Assembly: GCA_963932145.1 (NCBI GenBank) | Contig: OZ010574.1 | Span: 58,173,232 to 58,237,231 of the forward strand | Reading direction: 5' to 3' | DNA from: Acanthosepion lycidas | Taxonomy: Eukaryota; Mollusca; Cephalopoda; Sepiida; Sepiidae | Length of the DNA: 64,000 nt | Shown here: in pieces, positions 52,728 through 61,810 of the stretch | Layout of the letters: each line of letters opens with the position of its first letter | Position numbering within the stretch: the first letter of the stretch is position 1 | Program-made: the position numbers and the translations under genes | Notes under the pieces: generated by a model | Told to the model about the DNA's origin: nothing | The model's database searches: none | What the model saw: only the letters and a program-made list of their open reading frames with translations

Positions 52728-52809
52728 TCCTCCGACAGGATTCGAACATGTATCCTATACGGAACCGCCATTCAGCTTGACGTGCCTTTACCGATTTGGC
52801 CACAGAGGA
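52728..52809 (-). tRNA. Class II tRNA-like sequence, probably a pseudogene
   Basis: On - the 82 nt fold as a cloverleaf. Acceptor stem TCCTCTG/CGGAGGA, 7 of 7 with one G-T pair. D arm GCC...GGC with A box TGGCCAAATCGGTAAAGGC. Anticodon stem CGTCA/TGGCG, 5 of 5 with one G-T. A long variable arm (TTCC...GGA) is typical of Leu/Ser tRNAs. T arm with TTCGAAT loop, 4 of 5. The anticodon loop is AGCTGAA, lacking the invariant T33, so function as a tRNA is doubtful. No CCA and no T-run terminator just downstream. Could be a SINE head or a decayed gene copy. Confidence 0.6.
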
Positions 52810-52987
52810 GCGTTCGGTTATCAAGGTCGAATTTACAGTATTTAAACTTCAATCTTCCATGAATCTCACACGTACATTCATATCTGCTCGTGGCGTATCA
52901 AATGTAAACAAATGATGTCATACATTATGAAATGGACAAAGATACAAATATAGATACAAATATTTAAGTAAATGCTCTGTTTATAAT

Positions 52988-53003
52988 ATATATATATATA
53001 TAT

Positions 53004-53038
<35 letters not shown>
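52988..53038. repeat. (TA)n(GATA)n microsatellite
   Basis: TA run followed by eight GATA units, abutting the inverted-repeat element at 53037. Confidence 0.95.
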
Positions 53039-53697
53039 TGCATGTTTCATTAAAAACGACAGACACGGTACTACTATTAAGCTTTTTATTTAATTTTCCT
53101 TGTGTTCGAATAAGTGCTTTCTTTTTTGGGACACAGAGTATGTAGAAAATATTTTATGTTCCCTTAAGGAACTGTGTTCCTGATTAAACCGAATTGATAA
53201 ATAATTACATCGGTCACACGACTACATGCCTTCCAGAGGCTTTACATCTATCTGACCACAGCTCTATTAGAACCCATTTAAACACACAGAAACTTATTAG
53301 ACTCCATCCGAAACCTACTAGTAGAAAACACAAGCGTAATAACCTCATTTACCTGTAAAAAAGATTAAAAATAATGGAAGCCCTAATAATAAAACAAGAA
53401 AAAAACAACACTTAACAATATTAAGTACGAACACGGCCACAATGTGCTGTGTTCGAAAAATAAAACATCTTTATAACACTAAAAACATACACAAAGCACA
53501 ATCTCAATTAAAATGAAAAAATAAAATCATCCTTGATAATGGCTAAAAGTATAGCCGAAAGCGCTCGGAATTATAGAACATGTGAACAGTTTCTACACAC
53601 TCTGTGTCCAGAAAAGAAAACACTTAGTCGAACCCAAATTAAATTAAATGCTTAATCGTAGTACCTTGTATGTCGTTTTTAATGAAACATGCATAAA
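53037..53697. mobile_element. 661-bp element with about 112-bp terminal inverted repeats and hammerhead-like core
   Basis: Left arm 53037-53152 (TATGCATGTTTCATTAAAAA ...) and right arm 53586-53697 (... TTTTTAATGAAACATGCATA) are inverted complements with about 80-85% apparent identity. Just inside the right arm, + strand: CCTTGATAATGGCTAAAAGT then ATAGCCGAAAGCGCTCGG, with stem GGCT/AGCC. The outer GTTTCATTAAA links it to family H (25158, 51943). No coding domain recognised. Confidence 0.75.
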
Positions 53698-54488
53698 TGA
53701 AGGATTGCTTACATATTAACATCTGCAAACACATGTACAACTCAATATTAAAATGCGTGGAAGAGGTATATATAAGCACGACAATTCTCTGATTCTCTGA
53801 TCCACTTATCTACACTCATAGTGTTAATCGTGTTTTTTAGATAATGGCCTCTTAATTATTTTTGTTGATAAAACTTTGGGTTCATGTTCTTCATACGCCA
53901 TACTCAATTTTAAAGTCCTTACACAATGTGATACTATTTATACTGCTCTGCATACAGATTTGCTTATACATCTCTACACTGATTCCATGTTTGCGAGCCA
54001 AGGTATTCTTTTAGTGAAAGCATCTACAGTAAGACAAATCTTTGGAAAATTTGGAAAATATTTTCGTAGCAAATCCACTCAGTTCTGAAAAAAAATCATA
54101 AATAATGGCTTCCACTAAGAACAGACAATAACTGTCTAACATGGAACTAATCAGACGTGAACCAATATAAGCAATTTTTCCTATATTAAACATAAACAAA
54201 TAAACTAACAACGAAAACAAGATGGCGTAAAACGTAGAGACGCATTCTTTTTTCTCAAGCAGAGAAACAGGTAAACGCAGAAACATATATGTAGGTAGAA
54301 ATTCTTGCAGAATGGAAATCTGCATATTACTATCCGCACCTTAGGCAAAAGCAAGAAAAGCACGGTTTCAAACACATCGATGCAGTTTCTTAAAACACAT
54401 ACACTTTCAAATACATAGGCCACACACACATACACACACACACACACATATATGTCAATAATTAATAAGCAATAAATTAATATACAGA
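53698..54488. other. No recognisable feature; one (CA)n
   Basis: CA-rich run at 54421-54450. Short frames without family resemblance. Confidence 0.45.
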
Positions 54489-54854
54489 TTATATCAAAAA
54501 TACTTTTATAATCTTTGGGGGCGGATTCATCACACCAAAACAAGGACAAAGGTCCAAATAAACATATGTCCGCAAATCCTTCATTTTTGAGTTACTAAAT
54601 TTAAAGTTTACGATAGATACTGTTAAATGTAGAATCGGTCTTCCTCGATTTATAGCTTGTGGTGCCACGGATCCGGTCGCAGCAACGCGATGATGAACAG
54701 TAGCAAATGTTGGATGAATCGGCTGTCTTCGATCTGGAAACGCAATCTGATTCAGCCGTGCAGCCTCGTGTCCATTACCATTCGCACGAACGTATGTAAA
54801 AATCATATCCGCCTGCGCACGATATGAATATCCTGCCATTTTAAAACGGAACAC
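54489..54854 (-). pseudogene. DUF4817-type transposon N-terminal domain
   Basis: On -: MAGYSYRAQADMIFTYVRAN, GNGHEAARLNQIAFPDRRQP and PTFATVHHRVAATGSV, then RGRP. This matches the DUF4817 helix-turn-helix family layout (Y---E-ADM---YG---GN--EA-RLY---FP-R--P---TF--V--RL-ETGS), a domain found at the N-terminus of transposase-like proteins, mainly in arthropods. About 60 residues are recognisable, then similarity stops; the frame runs on into sequence that looks non-coding. Catalytic part absent. Confidence 0.7.
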
Positions 54855-54906
54855 TTCATAGTTAACTCACTACTACACACGTTACACATTGAAGATATCT
54901 AAAGAA

Positions 54907-54976
54907 ATTATATATATATATATATATATTTGGGTGTCAGTTTGTAAAATATTTTTGATACACCCTTATATATATA

Positions 54977-55007
<31 letters not shown>

Positions 55008-55055
55008 CGCGCGCGCGCGCATTTGGGTGTCACTTTGTAAAATACATCCTATATC

Positions 55056-55136
<81 letters not shown>

Positions 55137-55137
55137 A
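54907..55137. repeat. Compound (TA)n(TG)n(CG)n array with duplicated spacer
   Basis: TA runs at 54909-54928, 54968-54992 and 55058-55133, TG at 54992-55006, and a pure CG run at 55006-55020. The spacer ATTTGGGTGTCA-TTTGTAAAATA occurs twice (54928, 55020), so the array arose by larger-scale duplication. Confidence 0.95.
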
Positions 55138-55174
55138 TACAACTGAATATGTGTATGCATGTGTGTGTTAATGA

Positions 55175-55265
55175 TCCAAAGAAAGTTCTTTAGTTCTTTT
55201 ATGTTTTATTCTTTAAAAACAGTGCTCAATACAGAAGTAGAGCTTAAATGACAATTATTTTTTTT
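55175..55265. repeat. Second copy of the repeat at 265-455
   Basis: GATCCAAAGAAAGTTCTTTA, AAAACAGTGCTCAATACA and AGTAGAGCTTAAATGACA, same order and same adjoining (TA)/(TG) array as at 265-455. Confidence 0.7.
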
Positions 55266-55480
55266 GTAAATAGGATTCAATCGCGACAGAAATTACTGTT
55301 TCGAAACTTGACTCATGTCCTAAAGTTTAATTTCAATATTAAACATAAAATTTAGGCTACAGTTTATTCTCAAACGATCGCTTGAGAATGAAACTGTACT
55401 TTAAATTTTAAGTTTATTAATACTGTACTTTAAATTTTAAATTTAATATCGAAATTAAACTTTTGGTGTAGTTAAAGCAT
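55266..55480. repeat. Imperfect inverted repeat
   Basis: TACAGTTTATTCTCAA and TTGAGAATGAAACTGTA flank ACGATCGC. An outer pair AAGTTTAATTTCAATATTAA and TTAATATCGAAATTAAACTT encloses it. Possible foldback of about 170 bp. Confidence 0.65.
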
Positions 55481-55971
55481 AGATTCTCTGTCACTGTCTC
55501 CCCTCACCTTCTGTTTCTCTTTTTTGTACATGCTGAATTTGGAAAGCAGATGCCCAATGCATCTAATTGGAGTTGTCTATATTTTATGTATGGCACTGAA
55601 ATCTTGCATTTGCATTTACTTCAAAGCAAAGGGGTAATATAAACGATGGATCAGAATCGAGTGGTTCACTCATCATTTCAACGTAGAGACTCTCTCACAA
55701 GAAAAGGACATGAAAGCTACTCTCCCTATTCAATCAGATATATACAAAAAAAAAACAAAAAAAAACATTACAATATATTAGAACTAAATGTTGTCATACC
55801 GTCATTTGCAAGTAAGCCACAATGCAGTCGGAATTCGATTCTATATTAGTAGCGGTTTGTAAAGATTTGCCTTAGTAATTGAGACAAAACTATGGAAAAA
55901 TGCATCTTCTTCGTTGTCAAATCCTTATTTACACGTGGTATTTCATTTTCAGCTGTCATGTAAGAAAGCTT
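55481..55971. other. No recognisable feature
   Basis: No repeat copy or gene recognised. Confidence 0.45.
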
Positions 55972-55972
55972 C

Positions 55973-56052
<80 letters not shown>
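55972..56052. repeat. (CA)n(TA)n microsatellite
   Basis: CA run then about 33 TA units, ending at the SINE body that starts near 56055. Confidence 0.95.
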
Positions 56053-56054
<2 letters not shown>

Positions 56055-56370
56055 CATTCACTTACGTGCTAAAACCCTTGGAAAAGACATGAATCCACCT
56101 TCTCCCTTCAGCTGTGGGTAAATAGCAGGACAGACTGGGCTATATAGCCGTGGATGGCAACTGGTCTAGGAGAAGGACAACTCTGAATTCAAAACCTGCG
56201 GAGTGTCATTTGGGGACCTTGTGACACGTAGTGCATCAGGTATCTGTATTTGGCCGTTCAAAAAGTGTGGATGGTTCTGCACAAAAACTTCACTACTATC
56301 ATCAAATCAAATGTGCTGGTGTCCGGCTGTCGGTTCCTAGAAACTGATCTGCTTGATCCTCATACGTCGA
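56055..56370 (+). repeat. SINE family A, head replaced by (TA)n
   Basis: ATTCACTTACGTGCTAAAAC, AGCTGTGGGTAAATAGCAGG, AGAAGGACAACTCTGAATTC, TATTTGGCCGTTCAAAAAGT and CTGTCGGTTCCTAGAAACTG. The tRNA-like head is missing exactly where the TA array begins. Confidence 0.85.
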
Positions 56371-56395
56371 ATTCGACGGGAGATTCGAACATATA

Positions 56396-56491
56396 TTAGG
56401 TTGGTGCAAAAATAATGACGTAATAATGTCGTTTTTTGACGTTAAAAAATACGTCAAAAAACGACATTATTACGTCATTATTTTTGCACCA

Positions 56492-56492
<1 letters not shown>
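56396..56492. mobile_element. Palindromic mariner-type MITE, copy 6
   Basis: TTAGGTTGGTGC...GTCGTTTTTTGACGT...GCACCAA. The last five bases (CCTAA) are replaced by a TA array. TA flanks the left end (56394-56395). Confidence 0.92.
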
Positions 56493-56533
<41 letters not shown>

Positions 56534-56538
<5 letters not shown>

Positions 56539-56683
56539 AAAATAGTAATTCAAAGAATAAATCAATAAAGTTAATGTAATTAGTGGCAAATTCACTTCGC
56601 TAACAGAATAAGAAGGCATTAACTTACTGACCATAAATTGCATTAACATTATTGATTTATTCTTTGAATGACTATTTTACAAT
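56534..56683. mobile_element. 150-bp inverted-repeat element between TA arrays
   Basis: Left arm ATTGTAAAATAGTAATTCAA...GTTAATG (56534-56576) and right arm CATTAAC...TTGAATGACTATTTTACAAT (56641-56683) pair over 43 bp with few mismatches. Flanked by TA on both sides, so a Tc1/mariner-type MITE is likely. Confidence 0.75.
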
Positions 56684-56713
56684 ATTAATCATCCTGAATT
56701 ATTTACTTATTTG

Positions 56714-56716
<3 letters not shown>

Positions 56717-56772
<56 letters not shown>
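56717..56772. repeat. (TA)n microsatellite
   Basis: Uninterrupted TA repeat. Confidence 0.95.
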
Positions 56773-56775
<3 letters not shown>

Positions 56776-56907
56776 TGGTACTTACTGGAAAGTGCTAAAT
56801 ATTAGTGATTGAGCTAACATATTCAGTTGCATGGATATGAGTTTCTAAACCTGGGTTTTTATGATGATAGCAAAAGCGTGTTCCAAACTCATATCTCATA
56901 CAACTGA

Positions 56908-56990
<83 letters not shown>

Positions 56991-56992
56991 AT
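56908..56992. repeat. (CA)n(TA)n microsatellite
   Basis: CA units then about 35 TA units with one CA interruption. Confidence 0.95.
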
Positions 56993-57179
56993 ACTGAGTG
57001 AGGAAAGCACATACGATACCCTGCCTTCGTCAGCCGACAACCAGGATTTTCGGTAGCTAAGGTGGTACTGCCACCCCTGACGGCACCAGCAGCTTTTGCC
57101 ACCCGACATGCTATTATTTTTGTATACGTGTCAGTCTCTTTTTATTTCTTTTTACAACAGCCACCGAAATTTTTAACGT

Positions 57180-57700
57180 TATGTTAAAATACACAAACTC
57201 GTGGTTTTATGTCCCCAATAGAAGATGCCAAGGTGTTTTCTCGTTCTTTTGTTCTCAAATTCTTGGATCCTTCTCTCTGTTTTTGCCAACAGTGTCCACG
57301 TTTCACATCCATATAGAAGAATGGAGACTACCAATCTGTAGAGTCTGTACTTCGTCTGAAAGCTGATTTTGCTCTTCCATATTTTTTGCCAATTTGGTCA
57401 TCGCTGCCATGGATTCGGCAATCCGTGTATAGATTTCCGAGCTGCAGGTACCATCTCTAGACAAGATTGGTCCTAAGTATTTAAAACTGGGTACTTCCTC
57501 CAGTGAATTCTCGTTCATGGTAATTTTGACACAGGTGTTACTGTTTGTGCTTGTCACCATCATTTTGGATTTCTTGGTACTGACTTCCATTCCATATGCT
57601 CCTGCTCTTTCAACAAATTTGTTGGTCAAATCCTGGAGCTCACTGTTACTACATGCTGTGAGGTCAATGTCGTCTGTAAAACGTAGGTTACAATGAGTTT
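57180..57700 (-). pseudogene. RTE-like LINE reverse transcriptase relic
   Basis: On - from 57690: NLRFTDDIDLTACSNSELQD, LTNKFVERAGAYGMEVSTKK, SKMMVTSTNSNTCVKITMNE, NSLEEVPSFKYLGPILSRDG, EIYTRIAESMAAMTKLAKN and LYRLVVSILLYGCET-equivalent remains at the end. RT motif C reads FTDD rather than the family FADD, the same substitution as at 26708. The frame is open from 57690 to 57303. RT domains before motif C and the endonuclease are missing. Confidence 0.85.
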
Positions 57701-58084
57701 GTGGGAAAAGGGTTGAAAGTTTTGTGGGCTACCAGTTACCTCACTTGACATTACTTCACGAGTATGCGTACACCATAAAACTTATAAATCGTACAGTTCA
57801 TAAGTTTAGTGTTTTTCACTTCACAAATAAAAATTTCACTTTCAGATAAACACAACAAATTTATCTTAGATAAAACATGACACTGATAAAAACAAGAGCC
57901 TGACGATGACATTTTGCTAATGTCGAAAGTACCCAGAACAAATGAATATGCATCAATATGGTAACTTTCTTACTTCCTTTAATAAGGATGCTAAAAAGTT
58001 TGTGATTGAATATGAGCGGTTCATATTAAAAATCAGTAGACAAAACTTGTCTAAATTATTTATTGTCTTATTGAAAAGATTCGG

Positions 58085-58086
<2 letters not shown>
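57701..58086. other. No recognisable feature
   Basis: No repeat copy or gene recognised. Confidence 0.45.

Positions 58087-58131
<45 letters not shown>
58087..58131. repeat. (TA)n microsatellite
   Basis: Uninterrupted TA repeat. Confidence 0.95.
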
Positions 58132-58132
<1 letters not shown>

Positions 58133-58798
58133 GGGGTGAGTGGAGTCATTAACTATATTCTCCCCTCAGAAATATGTAATAGCAAACCTGCTACCAGTTA
58201 AATGAACTTTGACCGGTCACTGATACCTACTTCCTTCTTTCTCTCAACGTTTTTTTTTTATTTCTTTCCAAAAGGTTACAGGACGTTCTATTCGGAAGTA
58301 TTTCAAGGAAAAGACACGTAGTCCAATTCTATGGATCTTTATGACCCCAACTTCAGTAACCGAAGCTCTTTTCTAGCAAGTCTTCTAAATGTATGCCTTA
58401 TATGAATTTATAACATTACATTGTTTTTACTTTTATCCTGTTGCCTTCTGTATGAATTTAGCAATAATGTCCGATTTTAATATTACTCATATGTGAAAAA
58501 TTGTACCAACACTAATTGAACACCAATTATATTGTGAAAATATTGTATAAGATCTGATATGGCGTACTACATAACCCCGTGCATGCGTTAAATATTACTT
58601 TGTGTACATATTTATTCCATTGCCTCGTGGATGCTTTATTTATATTCATTGTGAATGCAATTATTGTAGTGTCTCGTATATGTATTTATTTTTTGTTAAT
58701 CAATATATTTCTTGTGTATTTGTTATTCTTTGTAGTTTTATTTTTTCCTTATTAATAAACCTGTTGACAATGTGTTTTCAGCGTGGTTATTAGGATTA
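58132..58798. other. No recognisable feature
   Basis: AT-rich. AATAAA at about 58753 followed by a TG-rich segment could be a polyadenylation signal but nothing upstream is coding. Confidence 0.4.
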
Positions 58799-58853
58799 AA
58801 ATAATAATTTTAGGTGTTAAATTTGACGTATTTACTGAAAATCCGCCCCCTCC

Positions 58854-58922
<69 letters not shown>
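58799..58922. repeat. Interspersed repeat ending in C-run, (CA)n, (TA)n, copy 1
   Basis: AATAATTTTAGGTGTTAAAT, GTATTTACTGAAAA, CCGCCCCCTCCCACAC then CA and TA runs. The same order occurs at 61735-61810. Confidence 0.75.
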
Positions 58923-58924
<2 letters not shown>

Positions 58925-58995
58925 CATGGGATTCATGAAGTTCGACGTAGTCCTTCTAGTTAATGAAACGTGTCACACAGAATTTTTCCACTTTG

Positions 58996-58998
<3 letters not shown>

Positions 58999-59036
<38 letters not shown>
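58999..59036. repeat. (TA)n microsatellite
   Basis: Followed by a G run. At 59090-59112 CTTCTGAGGACGAAACGTGA is a short version of the recurrent GAAAC motif without a stem. Confidence 0.9.
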
Positions 59037-59037
<1 letters not shown>

Positions 59038-59189
59038 GGGGTGGAGAACAGCAAAGCATCTGTTACAATTTTAAATCGAAAACATTACTTCCTTCTGAGG
59101 ACGAAACGTGATAATTAGGAATTTGTACAATTTTTCATTCGATTACGCACTATTACGTTTGATATATAGATTTGTATATTATATTTTTC

Positions 59190-59190
<1 letters not shown>

Positions 59191-59229
<39 letters not shown>
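59191..59229. repeat. (GATA)n microsatellite
   Basis: Ten GATA units. Confidence 0.95.
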
Positions 59230-59276
59230 TGTGGACAATGTATATTTTGATAAATAGCAGCAATTCTGTGTAAGAG

Positions 59277-59278
<2 letters not shown>

Positions 59279-59341
<63 letters not shown>
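59279..59341. repeat. (TA)n microsatellite
   Basis: About 31 TA units. Confidence 0.95.
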
Positions 59342-59343
<2 letters not shown>

Positions 59344-60365
59344 GGCAAAGAAGACATGGATAAACAATTGGAACAAATGGAAAACCGAACAGATCAATCA
59401 ATCGATAAGAGCACCTGTGTATTCACATTTACCTGATTACTTAACAACAGACAACTTTTCTTGTGTATTACAAGCGACAGGCTACAATAAGAATACCAGT
59501 CCATAAGATAAAGAAAATGATTGATTGAAAAAAATCTTTTTTCTTTTCTTTTTTTTAATTATTATTTATTTTGCAATCAAGCCGACCATTCTTTTTATAT
59601 TTTGCATTTCCCTTATTATGACTAAATGTGTGAAAGCAGTAATTTTGTGTCTAATTTTAAATCAAGTTCCCAAGTACCCATCCAACCTTCCAACCACAAC
59701 CCAACCCGACCAGTAAGCGTCATTTTTAGACTAAGTCCAGTAAATAAAGAAAATACTGTTCGTAATATTTGCTCTGTTACCCGCTGCAAAGCATAACTCG
59801 TCTTACAAGTGTCACGGAAGGAAGCGCGCCTTAAAGACAACTACCAGATTCTTCTAATAGTTTTTACATAAGGTGAAGAATTTATACACTGATGTGTGTT
59901 AAAGGCGCATCTTTGATCTTGAGTTGGTAGCATTCAATTTGACAAAGTTAAAGGAAAAACTTATAAAAATTGTTATAGGCCATATACTGGAAATTTGTGG
60001 TAATCAGAAGATTCATACAAACTCGGCAAATAGTTACCTGTAGATTTAATAAAAGTTCACAGCAAATATATCCGGAAGTAAACAGCAAATATATCCGGAA
60101 GTAAATGTGGAAGGCTGGAAGATAATGAAGGATGCTATGCGGAGTTACTTCTTCGGATCGTGAATGTGAATTGACAGTCTTCTTACCCCACAATAGATAA
60201 TTAAAACAAACTGAAAATAGCGAAAGATATTTAACTTAAAATAAAATTCATGAATTAGTTATAAAAACAAGAGAGAAATTCCTCTTGTAAGAGAGCGTTC
60301 ATATTAATGCACCAATTCGACAATAAGAGGTTTTAAAATTGTACTGCAGTTTTCATTCATTTTAT
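59342..60365. other. Unannotated, one 23-bp duplication
   Basis: CAGCAAATATATCCGGAAGT plus AAA occurs twice in tandem at 60058-60104. No gene recognised. Confidence 0.45.
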
Positions 60366-60895
60366 TTTAAGCATTTCGCCCCAAATCAAAGAAGCAGTGC
60401 CAGTAGCACGCAGATGGTTACAGAGAGTGAAAGTGAGAGAAAAGACTGGGTTTTAGTGGGGGATTGAGGAAAAGATAAATGATAAACAACGTTCAAGTCA
60501 ACAGAAAATGGCGGTTGACATTGCATTTAAATTTTTGAAGATTGTTTTAGGTTGGTGCAAAAATAATGACGTAATAATGTCGTTTTTTGATGTTATTACG
60601 TCATTATTTTTGCACCAACCTAATAGTTATCAGGGAAGAAAGTAAGTGGAAGGGAGCTCTACTGTTAGGAAGTGCAAGAAAAGAAACTGTTAAAGTAGAA
60701 GTGGCGACTGCATTTATTTATTTCAACAGTAAATAGGTAAGACTAGATGCCAATCTAGTAGTAGGCTTAAGTTCATGTAGTCGGGGCATCAGGGAACAAT
60801 GTTTGTCAGATCAGTTGCCATGGAAATATTTGCAGAAATATAGAGAGAAGCCACATTACATCTGTGAGAAAGTGACTGAAGCCGAGATGCCAATG
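60366..60895 (-). pseudogene. L2/CR1-like LINE 3' end, copy 4, split by a MITE
   Basis: Parallels copies 2 and 3: 3' untranslated block GTGCCAGTAGCACGCA, GGTTGACATTGCATTTAAAT, then after the MITE TAGTTATCAGGGAAGAAAGT, GATGCCAATCTAGTAGTAGG and GAGAAAGTGACTGAAGCCGA. Protein on - is barely recoverable. Interrupted at 60547-60623. Confidence 0.75.
60547..60623. mobile_element. Palindromic mariner-type MITE, copy 7, short form, nested in a LINE
   Basis: 77 bp, TTAGGTTGGTGC...GTCGTTTTTTGATGT...GCACCAACCTAA; the right inner arm is deleted. The LINE sequence continues on both sides (TTTGAAGATTGTT | AGTTATCAGGGAA, compare TTTGGAGATGATAGCTATCA in copy 2). Confidence 0.93.
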
Positions 60896-61518
60896 AAAAA
60901 AGTTGTCTTTGAAATAACGTTTTACATACAAAACTATTCAAATTTATTGTTGTTAAAAGAAGGAAAACGGTTATTTCTTTCCCTCTGATTGCTATTTTTC
61001 ATAATTTTAGTTTTGAATTGAAAATTTTCCAGGAATAATTGTCAAGATGAGATTCAAAAATTAAAAAAAAAAAAAACTTCCTGAAGCTTTTCTCTTTATT
61101 ATGAAAAACAAAAGCAAATAGACTTTGATTTTTAAGATAAGGCAAACAGGAAGAACAAATAGATTTCAAGTCTTTTTCTTTCCGAAATTATTGGAAATAT
61201 GATCAACCAAAAAATAAATCGATACATCTAAGGGTTAAAGCTGCTGCTAGCAGAAAATGTAAACGGGTATGTGTCTTATTTTGGGATTTAAATTATGGGT
61301 AAAGGCTTAAGAGGACTGCGTGGGTTGATGATTGTCAGGCAAAAAGTAAAAGAAGCAATGAGAAGGGAAAATGAATTCTAAAAACACGGACTAAGGGCGC
61401 CGTTTCTTCTCTCTCTTTCTCTCTCTCTTGAAATCAACAGCACTCATGGTACGACTTTTAAAGATCAGGTGATCCACATATGATTTTTACACACATGCAG
61501 ACACAAATATACATGTAC
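60896..61518. other. No recognisable feature
   Basis: A (CT)n patch at 61408-61430. No gene recognised. Confidence 0.45.

Positions 61519-61577
<59 letters not shown>
61519..61577. repeat. (GT)n microsatellite
   Basis: About 29 GT units. Confidence 0.97.
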
Positions 61578-61578
<1 letters not shown>

Positions 61579-61734
61579 ACGAGTGTGCCTGCTTTCACAC
61601 CGGTATTTTGTGAAAACATGTCTTGGTTATGATTTCTTTTTTGTGTTTTTTTCTTTCAGTATTTAATTTTCAAATCGTCTGACATTCTCAAGTTTTAATA
61701 AAACCAAACATTATCCTAGACAACTGTACACACA

Positions 61735-61810
61735 AAATAATAATTTTCGGTGTTAAATTTAATGTATTTACTGAAAAACGCCCCCCCCACACACACACAC
61801 ATACATATAT
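61735..61810. repeat. Interspersed repeat ending in C-run and (CA)n, copy 2
   Basis: AATAATTTTCGGTGTTAAAT, GTATTTACTGAAAA, CGCCCCCCCCACACACAC; pair of 58799-58922. Confidence 0.75.

Noticed and set aside
57303-57629. 108-codon frame as a host gene
   Set aside because: The sequence upstream in the same frame gives the FTDD reverse transcriptase motif, so it is a LINE relic.
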